A DNA stretch of 64,000 nt, taken from positions 1 through 64,000 of the forward strand of contig MGMG01000094.1 in NCBI GenBank assembly GCA_001796355.1. Reading direction: 5' to 3'. A model generated the notes under the pieces. The model saw only the letters and a program-made list of their open reading frames with translations. It did not search any database and was not told the origin of the DNA. The position numbers were made by a program, and so were the translations under genes. Source of the DNA: Chloroflexi bacterium GWB2_54_36. GTDB lineage: Bacteria > Chloroflexota > Anaerolineae > Anaerolineales > Anaerolineaceae. Below, one piece after another: positions 28,110-37,665 of this stretch (positions are counted from its first letter, which is position 1; every line of letters begins with the position of its first letter).

Positions 28110-29174
28110 ATGTTTCGCCTTCCAACCCGATCAACGATGCTTTCTTGGGGTTTAGCGGCAGTCTTGTTGCTACTGGCTTATATTGGCGAATCCGCTCTGG
28201 ATGATTACGTCATTCGTATCCTGAATATGTGGGGAATCTACGTTATCCTCGTGACCAGCTTCGATCTGGTCTATGGGATTACCGGACAGTTCTCGCTGGC
28301 GCATGCCGGTCTGGCTGCTATTGGAGCCTATACCGTTTCGCTGCTGACTTTGCCTCCTGACGCCAAGCTGATGAGCTTCTTGCTCCAGGCGCCCCACCCG
28401 TTGATCAGCAACGCCCAGTGGCCGCTCCTTCCGGCGCTTCTTTTAGGCGGCGTTTTGGCCGCCCTGGTGGGTTTTATGATCGGCGCGCCTGCGCTGCGCC
28501 TGCATGGCGATTATCTGCTGATTGTGACTTTTGGTTTCTCCGAGATCATCCGCCTGTTCCTGATCAACATTCCCAGTATCACAAATGGCGCCATGGGGCT
28601 GAAAGGAGTGCCTTACCTGAGCGGCCTTAGATGGACGGTTGCGGCGGTGATCTTGGCTGTGTTTCTGACCAACCGGCTGATCACCAGCAGCTATGGGCGC
28701 GCCTTGAAATGCGTACGCGAGGATGAAATTGCTGCTGAAGCTGTGGGTGTGAACCTTTACCGGCATAAGACTCTGGCTTTCGTCTTTTCTTCTTTCTTTG
28801 TTGGGATCGCTGGGGGGTTGTTTGCAGAAATTCTCGGCACCGTGGACCCTAACACCTTTCGCCCGGCGTTGACTTATGCCGTGATCACGATGGCGATTTT
28901 AGGTGGTCTTAAAAGCCTGACCGGGGGGGTGATTGCCGCGGGGATCTATACGGTTATGTCGGAATTGTTGCGCACGGTAGAAGCACCGCGCATGATCTTC
29001 AGCTATAACTTCCCTGGCTTGCCCGGTTTGCGCCAGCTCGCCTTCGCTGTGATGCTCCTGGTGTTGATCTTGTTTGCCCAGCGTGGCTTGATGGGCTCCA
29101 ATGAATTTTCCTGGGATTGGCTGCTATCCAGGTTCAAACGCCCCGGCACCAAGAAAGAGGGGGGTGAAGCGTGA
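28110..29174 (+). CDS. branched-chain-type ABC permease, LivM-like (system 1)
   Basis: 354 residues with multiple membrane helices. Seen: YGITGQFSLAHAGLAAIGAYT, GDYLLIVTFGFSEIIRL and the coupling loop GRALKCVREDEIAAEAVGVN. It overlaps the next gene by four bases (GTGA). Partner of the LivH-like permease. Confidence 0.93.
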   Translation: MFRLPTRSTMLSWGLAAVLLLLAYIGESALDDYVIRILNMWGIYVILVTSFDLVYGITGQFSLAHAGLAAIGAYTVSLLTLPPDAKLMSFLLQAPHPLISNAQWPLLPALLLGGVLAALVGFMIGAPALRLHGDYLLIVTFGFSEIIRLFLINIPSITNGAMGLKGVPYLSGLRWTVAAVILAVFLTNRLITSSYGRALKCVREDEIAAEAVGVNLYRHKTLAFVFSSFFVGIAGGLFAEILGTVDPNTFRPALTYAVITMAILGGLKSLTGGVIAAGIYTVMSELLRTVEAPRMIFSYNFPGLPGLRQLAFAVMLLVLILFAQRGLMGSNEFSWDWLLSRFKRPGTKKEGGEA

Positions 29175-29932
29175 GCCTGCTAAACATTTCTAATCTGACC
29201 ATGCAGTTTGGCGGCCTGGTGGCAGTTTCGGACTTCAACCTGGAATTGAAACAAGGCAAGATTGCCGGGTTGATTGGACCCAACGGCTCAGGCAAGACAA
29301 CGGTGTTCAATGTCATCACGGGTTTTTACAAACCTACTCAGGGCAATCTCTTTCTGGATGGGAAAGAGATCACCAATCTCACCCCCGACCGCATTACAGC
29401 GATGGGACTGACACGCATTTTCCAAAACAGCCGTGTGTTCCGCGATCTGTCTGTGTTTGACAATGTGATGATTGGTCACCATATCCGCATGCGCTCCAGC
29501 CCGGTGGCAGCCGTGCTTCGCACGCCTGGCTATTCTGCCCATGAAAAACGCGCTATTGACCAGACCATGCTGCTATTGGAGCAGCTCGACCTGGCAGTGC
29601 ATGTGAATGAAAAAGCTGGTGCATTGCCCTATGGCTTGCAGCGTAAGCTGGAAGTGGCGCGGGCACTTTCTACCGAACCGAAAGTGTTGCTCCTGGATGA
29701 ACCCGCTACCGGGTTGAGTTCTGAAGAAAAGGACGAGATGATCGATTTTATCCTCAAGGTGCGCCAGGATTACGGCCTGACAATTTTATTGATCGAACAC
29801 CATATGCGGGTGGTGATGGGCATCTGCGAAGAGATCTCAGTCCTGAATTACGGCAAGACCATCGCCACCGGTAACCCTGTTGAGATACAGTCAAACCAGG
29901 CAGTTATCGACGCCTATCTGGGGGAGGGATAA
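29171..29932 (+). CDS. branched-chain-type ABC ATPase, LivG-like (system 1)
   Basis: 253 residues starting with GTG, overlapping the livM-like stop. Walker A GPNGSGKTT, a Q-loop in TRIFQNSRVF, a variant signature (LPYGLQRKLEVARAL in place of LSGGQ), Walker B VLLLDEPATG and the switch His in IEHHMRVV. The signature variant is usual for LivG. Confidence 0.93.
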   Translation: MSLLNISNLTMQFGGLVAVSDFNLELKQGKIAGLIGPNGSGKTTVFNVITGFYKPTQGNLFLDGKEITNLTPDRITAMGLTRIFQNSRVFRDLSVFDNVMIGHHIRMRSSPVAAVLRTPGYSAHEKRAIDQTMLLLEQLDLAVHVNEKAGALPYGLQRKLEVARALSTEPKVLLLDEPATGLSSEEKDEMIDFILKVRQDYGLTILLIEHHMRVVMGICEEISVLNYGKTIATGNPVEIQSNQAVIDAYLGEG

Positions 29933-29934
29933 GC

Positions 29935-30639
29935 ATGCTACGCATTGAGAATTTAAATGTCCACTACGGCGGCGTGCATGCCATCCAGGATCTGAACATC
30001 GTGGTGCCTGCTGGTAGCATTGTCACCTTGATCGGGGCCAATGGCGCCGGTAAAAGCTCCACCTTGCGTAGTATCTGCGGGCTGGTAAAGAAGGTCACAG
30101 GCCAAATCATTTATGATGGCAAAAATATTGTCGGTGTCCAGCCGTATGACCGGGTAGGATTGGGGATTGCCATGGTCCCCGAGGGGCGGCGTGTCTTCAC
30201 CAACCTGACGGTCCTGGAAAACCTGCGTTTGGGGGCATACTCGCTTAAAGATAAGAGGTATGTCGGGGAGGATCTGGAAAAGGTCTACCAGCTCTTCCCG
30301 CGCCTTAAAGAGCGCCTGAAACAGCGCGCCGTAACCCTCTCGGGTGGTGAGCAGCAGATGTTGGCGGTTGGGCGCGCTTTGATGTCGCGCCCGCGCCTTT
30401 TGTTGATGGATGAACCCTCCCTAGGGTTGGCGCCAAACCTGGTGAAAGAGCTCTACCAGACGATTGACCAAATTCACCGAACTGGCCTCACTGTGCTGGT
30501 GGTGGAGCAGAACGCCCGCCTGGCTTTGAAGCTGGCGGATTATGGATATGTGATGGAGGTGGGGCAAGTAGTGCTTCAAGGCCTGAGCGCCGATCTAGCT
30601 GAAGATGAAGGAGTCAAAAAAGCCTATATCGGGGCTTGA
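29935..30639 (+). CDS. branched-chain-type ABC ATPase, LivF-like (system 1)
   Basis: 234 residues. Walker A GANGAGKSS, MVPEGRRVF, signature LSGGEQQM, Walker B LLLMDEPSLGLAP and VVEQNARLAL. It starts 2 nt after the LivG-like gene and is the last gene of the operon. The duplicated lysS fragment begins 26 nt downstream on the other strand. Confidence 0.93.
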   Translation: MLRIENLNVHYGGVHAIQDLNIVVPAGSIVTLIGANGAGKSSTLRSICGLVKKVTGQIIYDGKNIVGVQPYDRVGLGIAMVPEGRRVFTNLTVLENLRLGAYSLKDKRYVGEDLEKVYQLFPRLKERLKQRAVTLSGGEQQMLAVGRALMSRPRLLLMDEPSLGLAPNLVKELYQTIDQIHRTGLTVLVVEQNARLALKLADYGYVMEVGQVVLQGLSADLAEDEGVKKAYIGA

Positions 30640-30665
30640 GCACCAAATAAACGTGAGATCCATCC

Positions 30666-30854
30666 TCAGAAAACCCTCACCTTGTCTAACACTGCAGTAG
30701 CAATACCGGGTGATACGCACGGGTCCCCGGCCTCGATCATCTCCACGCCAACCTGGTCCAGCAGGCGAGCAATTTCCAGCTTTTCCTTTAAAGTGAAACT
30801 GACGTAAGGGGTCTGTTCGCCTTCGCGCAGGGTGCTGTCCAAAATTTCAACCAT
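30666..30854 (-). pseudogene. truncated homocitrate synthase fragment
   Basis: The first 55 codons are identical in protein sequence to lysS at 24814, then the frame runs into unrelated sequence and stops after 62 codons. It keeps only the start of the barrel ([12 protein letters not shown]), so it cannot be active. It has six nucleotide differences from lysS over 164 bp and none changes the protein. Confidence 0.92.
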
Positions 30855-31109
30855 AATTGTCCTCGAGCAGATTTAAAGTAAAACGCGCTCTCCGGTATCG
30901 GAGAGCGCGTTGGGTTACAGGATTTGACCGGGCGGAATCCGCCAGTGTTTAGCTTGACCTGTTTAACCAATAACTGCCCACATATCCGATCACCGAAGAT
31001 CCAGATGTGGGCTGGCGCTTAGCCTTGGCCTCAAAAGCAACAGGGATGTTCACAGGGCTTTCCATAATGTGCTGGTTTATACACAGGAATAGGAGATATG
31101 TCAAGCTTT
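30691..31109. repeat. right copy of the ~420-bp direct duplication, with orphan promoter, leader and terminator
   Basis: Matches 24651-25069 in the same orientation. It keeps TTGACA-17-TATAAA (31104-31076 on the minus strand), the 38-codon leader ORF (one Ala to Val change), the 13-bp terminator stem and the lysS start. In this copy the leader stem is longer (GCCCACAT/ATGTGGGC). Transcription from here would read toward the livF-like gene on the opposite strand. Confidence 0.92.
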
Positions 31110-31210
31110 TTATGGAAATTTCTTGAAACTATTCCTAAATTCGAGGATTAGCTGTCCAAACGACCGCTCTCTTTGTTCTCCCTGCGATGATTGTTGCCGG
31201 GAAGCCCGCA

Positions 31211-31243
31211 CCTACCGGTAGGGGACGGGTTCCACCCCGTCCC
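31211..31243. repeat. small palindromic intergenic element
   Basis: A perfect 12-bp palindrome CCTACCGGTAGG (31211-31222) followed by a GGGACGGG/CCCGTCCC stem (31222-31229 with 31236-31243). GC-rich and unlike its flanks; probably an interspersed repeat. It lies beyond the 3' end of the zinc-ribbon gene and could also act as its terminator, though the T run is poor. Confidence 0.5.
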
Positions 31244-31299
31244 GTATATATGGGAGATTACTTTTGGGACGACCCCACCTGGCTAATGAATTCGGCCGG

Positions 31300-32508
31300 T
31301 TATTCCTTTGGAGGAGTCAGCGGCGTCCAGGACTGGTTCGAGCCGATATTGGGGTTGAAATTGGGGTCATCGCTCAAAATGTACTCGCCCAGCGGTGTCG
31401 ACCAGGCCTGGGTATACCCGGACGGGAGCTCAATGTTCTGACCGGTATTCGGGTCATAATAAGGGTCCACGCCGCGGATGGCCTGACTGAAATTTTCAGA
31501 CATCCGGTCGTAGGCGGCGGAGCGCTCCTGCCAGCCTTTCATATTCATATCGCTGATCTCATTGAAAGTGTGGCTTATCTGGCGGGACAGTGCGCCAATT
31601 TGGTCGATGGAGCGCAGCGTGTTATTCGTCAAACCTTGAATGACCTGCTGAACGACCTCCGTCCAGGCCGGGTTGAGCTTGATCGAAGTGGCAATCGCCC
31701 GATAGAGATCGGCGTAACTTTCCAACCGTTCGCGGCTGGATCGGAAACTGGTCACGTGTCCCATACTCCAGTAGATATTTTCCATATTGCCAAACATGCC
31801 CGGAGCAAGGATACGGGTGTATTCCGCCACCCCGGACATTTCTTCAGCCACGGGCTGGTTATTGAGCGTGTAATGCAAGCGCATCCGCACCGAGTCGGTC
31901 GAATACTGCCCACCTTGCGCCTGGTTAGCCTGCTCATGGGTGACAAACTGCTGCAGCTCCGTGGCCGGTCCTTCATCGACAATCGCCAGATCGGACATCC
32001 TGCGGTAGCGCGGCAGGACAACCTGGTGCATCACTTCGCGAGCCGCCTGCGGCTTGCGGACTTCATAGCCAAAATAAAGGCTGCCCGCTGGCATGCTCAT
32101 TTGCATCATAAAATTATTCGTCCAGGTGAAATATAGAACTGGAAACGCCTCGAAAACTTCCGGGTTGTCAGGATTGGCAATTTGGAGACTGATTTGAACC
32201 GGTGCGGCTGGGCGGGTGGGCACCCATGTGACGCCGCCGCTCACCTGCCAGCCTTTGGGTACCAGAATAGAAAAAGCCTCCAGGCCGGATTGAGGATCAT
32301 AATATGCGAATGAGTTGAGGGTCAGGCCGTTAACGACAGTACTGGAACTTTGCCGATTGCCAGATTGAGCCCCCTGGCTGGCGGCAGATCGCTTCAGAAT
32401 CAGCTTTGCCCCGCAGTACTGGCAAGTCAGCTTATCCCCTTCATCCTGAAGGGTCGCGCCGCAACGGGGGCAATCCAGACGGATAAATTCATTCTGATTA
32501 CTTGGCAT
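31300..32508 (-). CDS. zinc-ribbon protein of unknown function
   Basis: 402 residues. The N-terminus has a CPRC...CQYC zinc ribbon (residues 14-33), a Ser/Gln-rich linker, then a mixed alpha/beta region beginning LEAFSILVPKGWQVSGGVTW and a long helical C-terminal part ending in an Asn/Pro-rich tail (DPYYDPNTGQNIELPSGY). No signal peptide or membrane helix. Start behind GGGGAGGAATCGCC. I do not recognise a function; the VPKGW stretch recalls domains that handle exported lipoprotein-like proteins, but this is weak. Confidence 0.8.
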   Translation of the reverse strand: MPSNQNEFIRLDCPRCGATLQDEGDKLTCQYCGAKLILKRSAASQGAQSGNRQSSSTVVNGLTLNSFAYYDPQSGLEAFSILVPKGWQVSGGVTWVPTRPAAPVQISLQIANPDNPEVFEAFPVLYFTWTNNFMMQMSMPAGSLYFGYEVRKPQAAREVMHQVVLPRYRRMSDLAIVDEGPATELQQFVTHEQANQAQGGQYSTDSVRMRLHYTLNNQPVAEEMSGVAEYTRILAPGMFGNMENIYWSMGHVTSFRSSRERLESYADLYRAIATSIKLNPAWTEVVQQVIQGLTNNTLRSIDQIGALSRQISHTFNEISDMNMKGWQERSAAYDRMSENFSQAIRGVDPYYDPNTGQNIELPSGYTQAWSTPLGEYILSDDPNFNPNIGSNQSWTPLTPPKE

Positions 32509-33070
32509 AGGCGATTCCTCCCCAACCGGTTTTGGGTTCCATACTACATAATAATGATACTTTACGAAGAAAATGTAAAGTGGCTAATGGAGATTCTGCC
32601 TAAACTGAGCTGTTCCAGGACGAACGAGTACTGAACTAAACAGGGTTTCCGAATAGATATACTGGAATGTTAAGGCTAGGATTACCGCCATGAACTTGCA
32701 AGCGAAGCGAGTTCTGAGGACGACCGAAGGGACTTCTGTGCACAAGCGAGGCAGGTGCTGTACATAAGCGAATCCTGTGGACGATCCTTCAGGGGATAGC
32801 CGCCTACCTGTATTTGCGACCTACTCTGTGCAGCTTTGGCTGGTCTATGGCAAGCGCTTTTTAGTTTTTTGTGCGGTAATTCATAGGGTGTGCTTTCCGC
32901 AGGACGCTGTGCGCAGCGTGCCAATCCATGCATAAAATCCGGCATGGGCAAGGCTCTGGACGTCGGATTAATCCGTCCAGGCCGGTCAGCCGAACCGGCG
33001 TTGGAGCACAAATCGTAGGTGTGGTGCAGCCATAACTCACCCCACCCTGCTTTCTATGGCCCATCATTTA
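32509..33070. other. intergenic region, no gene recognised
   Basis: About 560 bp between two divergently ending genes. It has several short GC-rich hairpins (for example GGACG/CGTCC near 32957-32981 and GCCGGT/ACCGGC near 32982-33000) and repeat-like AAGCGA stretches (32701-32770). The open frame on the minus strand (32682-33011) is not protein-like. A structured RNA cannot be excluded. Confidence 0.3.
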
Positions 33071-35446
33071 TTATTCTAATTTGGCAAACGACGTACCCAA
33101 CAAAGCCGTTGCCGCTTGACTATCAACCGGCTTTGCAATAAGGAATCCCTGTACGTACTCACATTTCATCGCCTCAAGGTTGGACAGCTGGGCTTCTGTC
33201 TCCACACCCTCCGCAATCACTTTCATCCCGAGGCTATGTGCCAGAGCCAAAATCGTCTGAACGATCTCTGAACCGCTGCTGCCAGTTCCGAGTTGGCTGA
33301 TGAAAGTACGATCGATCTTGAGCATGTCAATCGGCAGCGTGTGCAAGTAACCCAGTGATGAATATCCCGTGCCAAAATCATCAATTTGCACCTGGATGCC
33401 TAATTCCCGTAACCGCAAAAGTAATGCCGAAGTAAAATCGAAATCTTCAACGATTAAGCTTTCTGTCAGTTCCAATTTTAAACTACTGGCATTCAATTTG
33501 TTTTTATGCAGAATTTCAGTAATCTTTTCAACCAAATCGATTTGGGCGCATTGCTTGTTCGACAAATTTACGTTAATTGTCAAAGGTGGGTCGGCAGGAT
33601 ACTGTTCCTGCCAGGCGCGAATCTGGCGGCATGCCTGATCTAGAACCCAGTAACCGATCGGAATAATCAGCCCGATATCTTCAGCAGTGGGAATAAACTC
33701 TAATGGAGGAATGAGACCCCGCGTTGGATGCTGCCAGCGCACCAACGCCTCAAATCCGACGATGCGGTGGGTTGCCAGATCAAGGATTGGCTGGTAGTGA
33801 ACAATAAACTCGTGGTTATCTACAGCTTTCCGCAGGTCAGCCTCGAGTTCCCGATGCGTCATTACGCTCTCAAGCATCTTTGGGTCGAAAATTACATATT
33901 GACCTCGGCCTTGTCGCTTGGCTTGATACATTGCAATATCAGCATCGCGCAAGATATCCTCCGGCCGTTCGTATCTAGCGTCGCCGAACACAATGCCCAT
34001 ACTTACGGATACAAATACCATCTTGCCTTCAAAATCAGACGGCATTGCCAGTTCGCGGAGGATCCGATTCGCAACCTGAATGTAATCTGTGGGGCTATCA
34101 TGGTCTTCAAGCATGACGACAAACTCATCGCCTGCCAGACGCGCGACAGAATCTTCACTGCGGACGCAGGCTGCTAAACGGCGTGCGCTTTCGATCAGCA
34201 ATAAGTCCCCGACATTGTGGCCCAGGCTGTCATTCACCACCTTGAAACGATCCAAATCGATAAAGAATAAGGCAAAGGTAAAATTCTTGTGCCGCCTGGC
34301 GCGTTCCATCGCATGTGTTAGACGATCCTTAAATAAAACCCGATTAGGCAAATTCGTAAGCGGATCGTGTAGGGCGGTATACACGAGTTGCTCTTCCATG
34401 CGCTCGCGTTCCTTGAGTTCGACTACCAGTTGCGCGTTGACCTGACTGAGCTGGGCGGTACGTTCGGCAACCTGCTGTTCCAGCGTGGAAGTCAGTATCT
34501 GGAGACGCTCAATCATATGGTTCAAGTAGATATTCAATTCGCCAAATTCGTCCGAGTAGGATACCTCGATGCGGCGGCTGAGGTCGCCTGTTTCGACCAC
34601 TCGAAATAAGTCGATCAACTTGCGGAAGGGGATGGAGAAATAGGTTACCAGCCGGAAAGATAGGAATACTCCCACGACAATTGCGCCAACGCCTGAATTC
34701 ACGATAATTAACAAGGAAGTTCTCACGAGCTGGGGGGAACGAGAAACATCCGAAAATATATGATTCATCTGGTGATAGGCAGCGGGTATCGTCAAAAGCA
34801 GGCTAATGAGCGCCACCCCAATAATGGCAATCGATAATTTCACCCATATCCGCATGCCTTTCAAACCGGTCAGTTGGGTTTCAAACTGTTTGGGGAGCAA
34901 GGCATGGATAACAGGCTTGAATAATTGATCGAGGACTAGAATTCCAACGATAAGGTTTACCAGGCTGGCTGCCACCGCCGCCAGGCTGAGTTGAATGATA
35001 TGCTCAAAGCTGAGATTCAGACTGAAATATCCAAATACTAATGTGGGTACCAGTACCAAAATAATGAGCCCCACGAATTCGAATAGGATATAAATATTGG
35101 ATGCAGTATTCGCTTGCTTCCAGGCACGTTTTTCTTGCTCTGGGTCGATATTGACTGCCCCCGGTTTACCTATTTGAGAAAGATGAATTAATAAATCTTT
35201 ATTAAATAGATAAAATTGTCCGAGCAGCAGGGCATTCCTGACCAACACGGCAATGCTGCCAACCACCAACAGGCTCATACCCTGGGCTGTGCTAAATTCT
35301 GCGTTTTGCTGGGCAGGCATTGCAGTCAACAATATTAGCAATGGAGTATTGACAATTTGCATGAACAAAAGCAATAGGATCGGATACAACCCGCCCGCGC
35401 GATTGAAAAGTTTCTCAGAGAATGAAGGAGAACTTATTTTGTTCAT
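33071..35446 (-). CDS. membrane GGDEF-EAL protein (c-di-GMP turnover)
   Basis: 791 residues from the ATG at 35446 (preceded by GGGGA; the ATG at 35458 has no ribosome site). The N-terminal 270 residues contain about six membrane helices, followed by a HAMP-like linker and short coiled coil, GGDEF (about 365-525) and EAL (about 540-785). The GGDEF signature is AGDEF, a substitution also known in active cyclases. The EAL domain keeps FEALVRW and DDFGTGYSS with the conserved Asp pair, so it should hydrolyse c-di-GMP. Net direction of activity is uncertain. Confidence 0.9.
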   Translation of the reverse strand: MNKISSPSFSEKLFNRAGGLYPILLLLFMQIVNTPLLILLTAMPAQQNAEFSTAQGMSLLVVGSIAVLVRNALLLGQFYLFNKDLLIHLSQIGKPGAVNIDPEQEKRAWKQANTASNIYILFEFVGLIILVLVPTLVFGYFSLNLSFEHIIQLSLAAVAASLVNLIVGILVLDQLFKPVIHALLPKQFETQLTGLKGMRIWVKLSIAIIGVALISLLLTIPAAYHQMNHIFSDVSRSPQLVRTSLLIIVNSGVGAIVVGVFLSFRLVTYFSIPFRKLIDLFRVVETGDLSRRIEVSYSDEFGELNIYLNHMIERLQILTSTLEQQVAERTAQLSQVNAQLVVELKERERMEEQLVYTALHDPLTNLPNRVLFKDRLTHAMERARRHKNFTFALFFIDLDRFKVVNDSLGHNVGDLLLIESARRLAACVRSEDSVARLAGDEFVVMLEDHDSPTDYIQVANRILRELAMPSDFEGKMVFVSVSMGIVFGDARYERPEDILRDADIAMYQAKRQGRGQYVIFDPKMLESVMTHRELEADLRKAVDNHEFIVHYQPILDLATHRIVGFEALVRWQHPTRGLIPPLEFIPTAEDIGLIIPIGYWVLDQACRQIRAWQEQYPADPPLTINVNLSNKQCAQIDLVEKITEILHKNKLNASSLKLELTESLIVEDFDFTSALLLRLRELGIQVQIDDFGTGYSSLGYLHTLPIDMLKIDRTFISQLGTGSSGSEIVQTILALAHSLGMKVIAEGVETEAQLSNLEAMKCEYVQGFLIAKPVDSQAATALLGTSFAKLE

Positions 35447-35883
35447 ATAAATCCCCATGTGTTCGAAAAGTCCAAAAAATTATTAGACAAGTAATTCGAC
35501 GATCTTCAGCCCAGAGATGATATTTCCAATATCAAATATTATTCCATCAGTTCTCAGTTCTGTCCACCGATTTTCCCAGCATGGCGCGGGTCGCTTAAAT
35601 CGTGAAAGATGATCTTTGATAGATAACTTTGGACTAGCGCCACACTTGGCTCCGGATTAATTCTCAGATACAACCTCCATTACTTTTGGCCATTTGAGAA
35701 TACCCAGGTGTCTCGCAAATCAACAACTCAAAGTCTGGTTGGATTTACCAACCATATCACCGAGTGCAGAGGAAATATTTAAATAAGGCAAAGTTGAATT
35801 TCTTTATACGGACAGTCATAATCATTTTCACCCAAAATCGTCAAATTTGATGACATTCTTCGCTAATATTTCAGGAAAAACGC
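35447..35883. other. intergenic region, no gene recognised
   Basis: AT-rich spacer between the divergent GGDEF-EAL and second transporter units. No ORF, RNA gene or repeat is supported. Confidence 0.4.
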
Positions 35884-35911
35884 TTGACTTTTGTATGGGC
35901 GGCGCTATAAT
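35884..35911 (+). promoter_or_regulatory. promoter of the second ABC transporter operon
   Basis: TTGACT (35884-35889), a 16-nt spacer and TATAAT (35906-35911). The start would be near 35918, leaving a long 5' leader of about 310 nt before the binding protein gene. Confidence 0.8.
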
Positions 35912-35929
35912 TCTATATATGCGAATTGC

Positions 35930-35946
35930 ATTCCACTATTCGGAAC
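35930..35946 (+). promoter_or_regulatory. probable IclR operator at the second ABC transporter promoter
   Basis: ATTCCACTATTCGGAAC, with TTCC-N7-GGAA symmetry. TTCC begins 20 nt after the -10 box, exactly as at the IclR gene's own promoter (44891-44909), and both share ATTCCA..TAT..GGAA. Position past the start site suggests repression. Confidence 0.65.
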
Positions 35947-36171
35947 ATCGCTGAAATCCCCCCTGTTTCACAAGTAAATAACCCCGCCTGTATTCACGAC
36001 TGAGTTGAGCCAATATTTCTCTGATTATTGACGCATGCTTTTTGTTTTTGGGTTGTAGGTGCTCTTATCCTCCCTCGGGAAAATTTTTGTTTTCCTGAAA
36101 TAGTGTGTTTTTAACCCGTCCAGAGCGAGGCGATCAGCGTAACGATCGAAGGAGGTGACAGGAATCAATTT

Positions 36172-36240
36172 ATGCGTCCCATCGATTTTCATCAACCTGT
36201 TCAATCGACTTTCGTAAGGAGGAACAATGAAGGACCGTAA
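36172..36240 (+). CDS. possible upstream ORF overlapping the second binding protein gene
   Basis: A 22-codon ORF (ATG at 36172, TAA at 36238-36240) overlaps the binding protein start at 36227 in another frame. A strong AAGGAGG lies upstream but about 15 nt from the ATG, too far for good initiation. It could couple translation of the next gene or be chance. Confidence 0.25.
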   Translation: MRPIDFHQPVQSTFVRRNNEGP

Positions 36241-37519
36241 GTTCAGTACTGTACTTCTGACGCTGGCGATGATCTTTGTCCTGTTGGCCGGGGCATGTAC
36301 GCCAGCAACACCTGAGGCTCCAGCCGCCCCAACTGCGAAAGCACTTCCGGATGAAATCGTGGTGGGCGTTGTTCAGCCCCTCACCGGTTCATTCGCTGTC
36401 TTTGGTAAAGAAGGACAGATCGGTGCTGAGTTAGCCATCAAGCATATCAATGAAGCCGGCGGCATTAAATCAATGGGCGGCAAAAAACTCAGGATCGTGG
36501 TGGAGGACGCAGGCGGTACCGCTGACTCAGCCAAACTGGCCACGGAAAGCATGATCAGCAAGAACCGTCCTGTTGCCATCCTGGGTGAATATATCAGCCG
36601 CTTTGTTATGGCCGCTTCGGAAGTGACCGATCGCGAAAAAGTGATCTTGATCGCGGATGCGCTGGTACCTCAAGTTACGCAGATGGGTCGCCAATATCTA
36701 TTCCGCCCTGGTCCCACAGCGACCAACCATGGCGCCATGGCCTATCAATTTGTCAAAGAGACTGCTGCGGCGGCAGGAGTTGAGGTGAAAACTCTGGCTA
36801 TTCTGAACGAGGATTCAGCTAACGGCCGCGCGAACTCGCTGGGCGCCACCGAAGCAGCCTTGAAGGATAAAGTCTCGATCGTGACGACGCTGGAATACCC
36901 CTACGACATCACCGACGCCACCCAAATCGTCCAGCAGTTGGAGAAGGCCAATCCCGACGTCATTATCCACACCCCCTACTTCAATGACGCGATCGTATTC
37001 GGCAAGGCTTTCAAAGAGACTGGTTACTATCCAAAATTCATCGCCGGTGCGGGCGCCTGTGGTTATGTCGATCCCGCCTCGATTGCAGCGCTGGGCGATG
37101 CGGCCGAAGGCATTTCGATGACCTTCAGCTACAATCCTGCCAAAGACACCCCGCAGAATAAGAAGTTCGTCGGTGAATACAAGGCTACGTACGGTTACAT
37201 CCCCACCGAAGGCGCGGGCATGAATTACTACGACGCCATGGTCCTGTACGAAGCATTGGAGTATTCCGGCACGAACTTCCCGGATGATCCCCTCAACCCG
37301 GACAATTTGCGCGCGTCCTTCCTGGCGCTCGATCTGACCTCCGGCCCAGCGGTGGAGACCTATCCCGGCAATCAGATCAAATTTGACGCTACCGGCCAAA
37401 ACCTGTTCCCTGGTGTGGTTGTGCTGCAGGTCCAGAATGGCCAACCTGTAGTGGTTTATCCACCCGATGATGCCGAAGCCAAACCGGTCTTCCCGAACCC
37501 TTACTACGTGGCAAAATAA
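36227..37519 (+). CDS. ABC transporter substrate-binding lipoprotein, LivK-type (system 2)
   Basis: 430 residues, with signal peptide and lipobox LAGAC (Cys24), then a Pro/Ala-rich linker. The mature protein begins EIVVGVVQPLTGSFAVFGKEGQIGAELAIKHINEAGGI, the standard type I binding-protein opening with PLTG. AAGGAGGAACA gives a strong ribosome site. It heads a second full LivKHMGF-type set. The neighbouring amidinotransferase, racemase and hydroxylase genes suggest the ligand is a nitrogen compound degraded by that cluster. Confidence 0.93.
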   Translation: MKDRKFSTVLLTLAMIFVLLAGACTPATPEAPAAPTAKALPDEIVVGVVQPLTGSFAVFGKEGQIGAELAIKHINEAGGIKSMGGKKLRIVVEDAGGTADSAKLATESMISKNRPVAILGEYISRFVMAASEVTDREKVILIADALVPQVTQMGRQYLFRPGPTATNHGAMAYQFVKETAAAAGVEVKTLAILNEDSANGRANSLGATEAALKDKVSIVTTLEYPYDITDATQIVQQLEKANPDVIIHTPYFNDAIVFGKAFKETGYYPKFIAGAGACGYVDPASIAALGDAAEGISMTFSYNPAKDTPQNKKFVGEYKATYGYIPTEGAGMNYYDAMVLYEALEYSGTNFPDDPLNPDNLRASFLALDLTSGPAVETYPGNQIKFDATGQNLFPGVVVLQVQNGQPVVVYPPDDAEAKPVFPNPYYVAK

Positions 37520-37578
37520 GTTCCAAATCACCTGTTCAGACTGAATAACTTAACTCAAGGTCTGGACGTCACGGCAGA

Positions 37579-37617
37579 TGGCTTTCCCCGGGAGATGAAA
37601 TTAACCGGGGAAAGCCA
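37579..37617 (+). promoter_or_regulatory. strong hairpin between binding protein and permease genes (system 2)
   Basis: TGGCTTTCCCCGG (37579-37591) and CCGGGGAAAGCCA (37605-37617) form a perfect 13-bp stem without a T run. As in system 1, a stable hairpin follows the binding protein gene and could block 3' decay of its mRNA. Confidence 0.7.
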
Positions 37618-37665
37618 GGTAAGCGGTTTTGGCTGCTACCCATTCCAATAAGGATTCTAAATAAG

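Noticed and set aside
24651-31109. Transposon with the 420-bp repeats as insertion sequences
   Set aside because: The repeats are lysS sequence without terminal inverted repeats or transposase.
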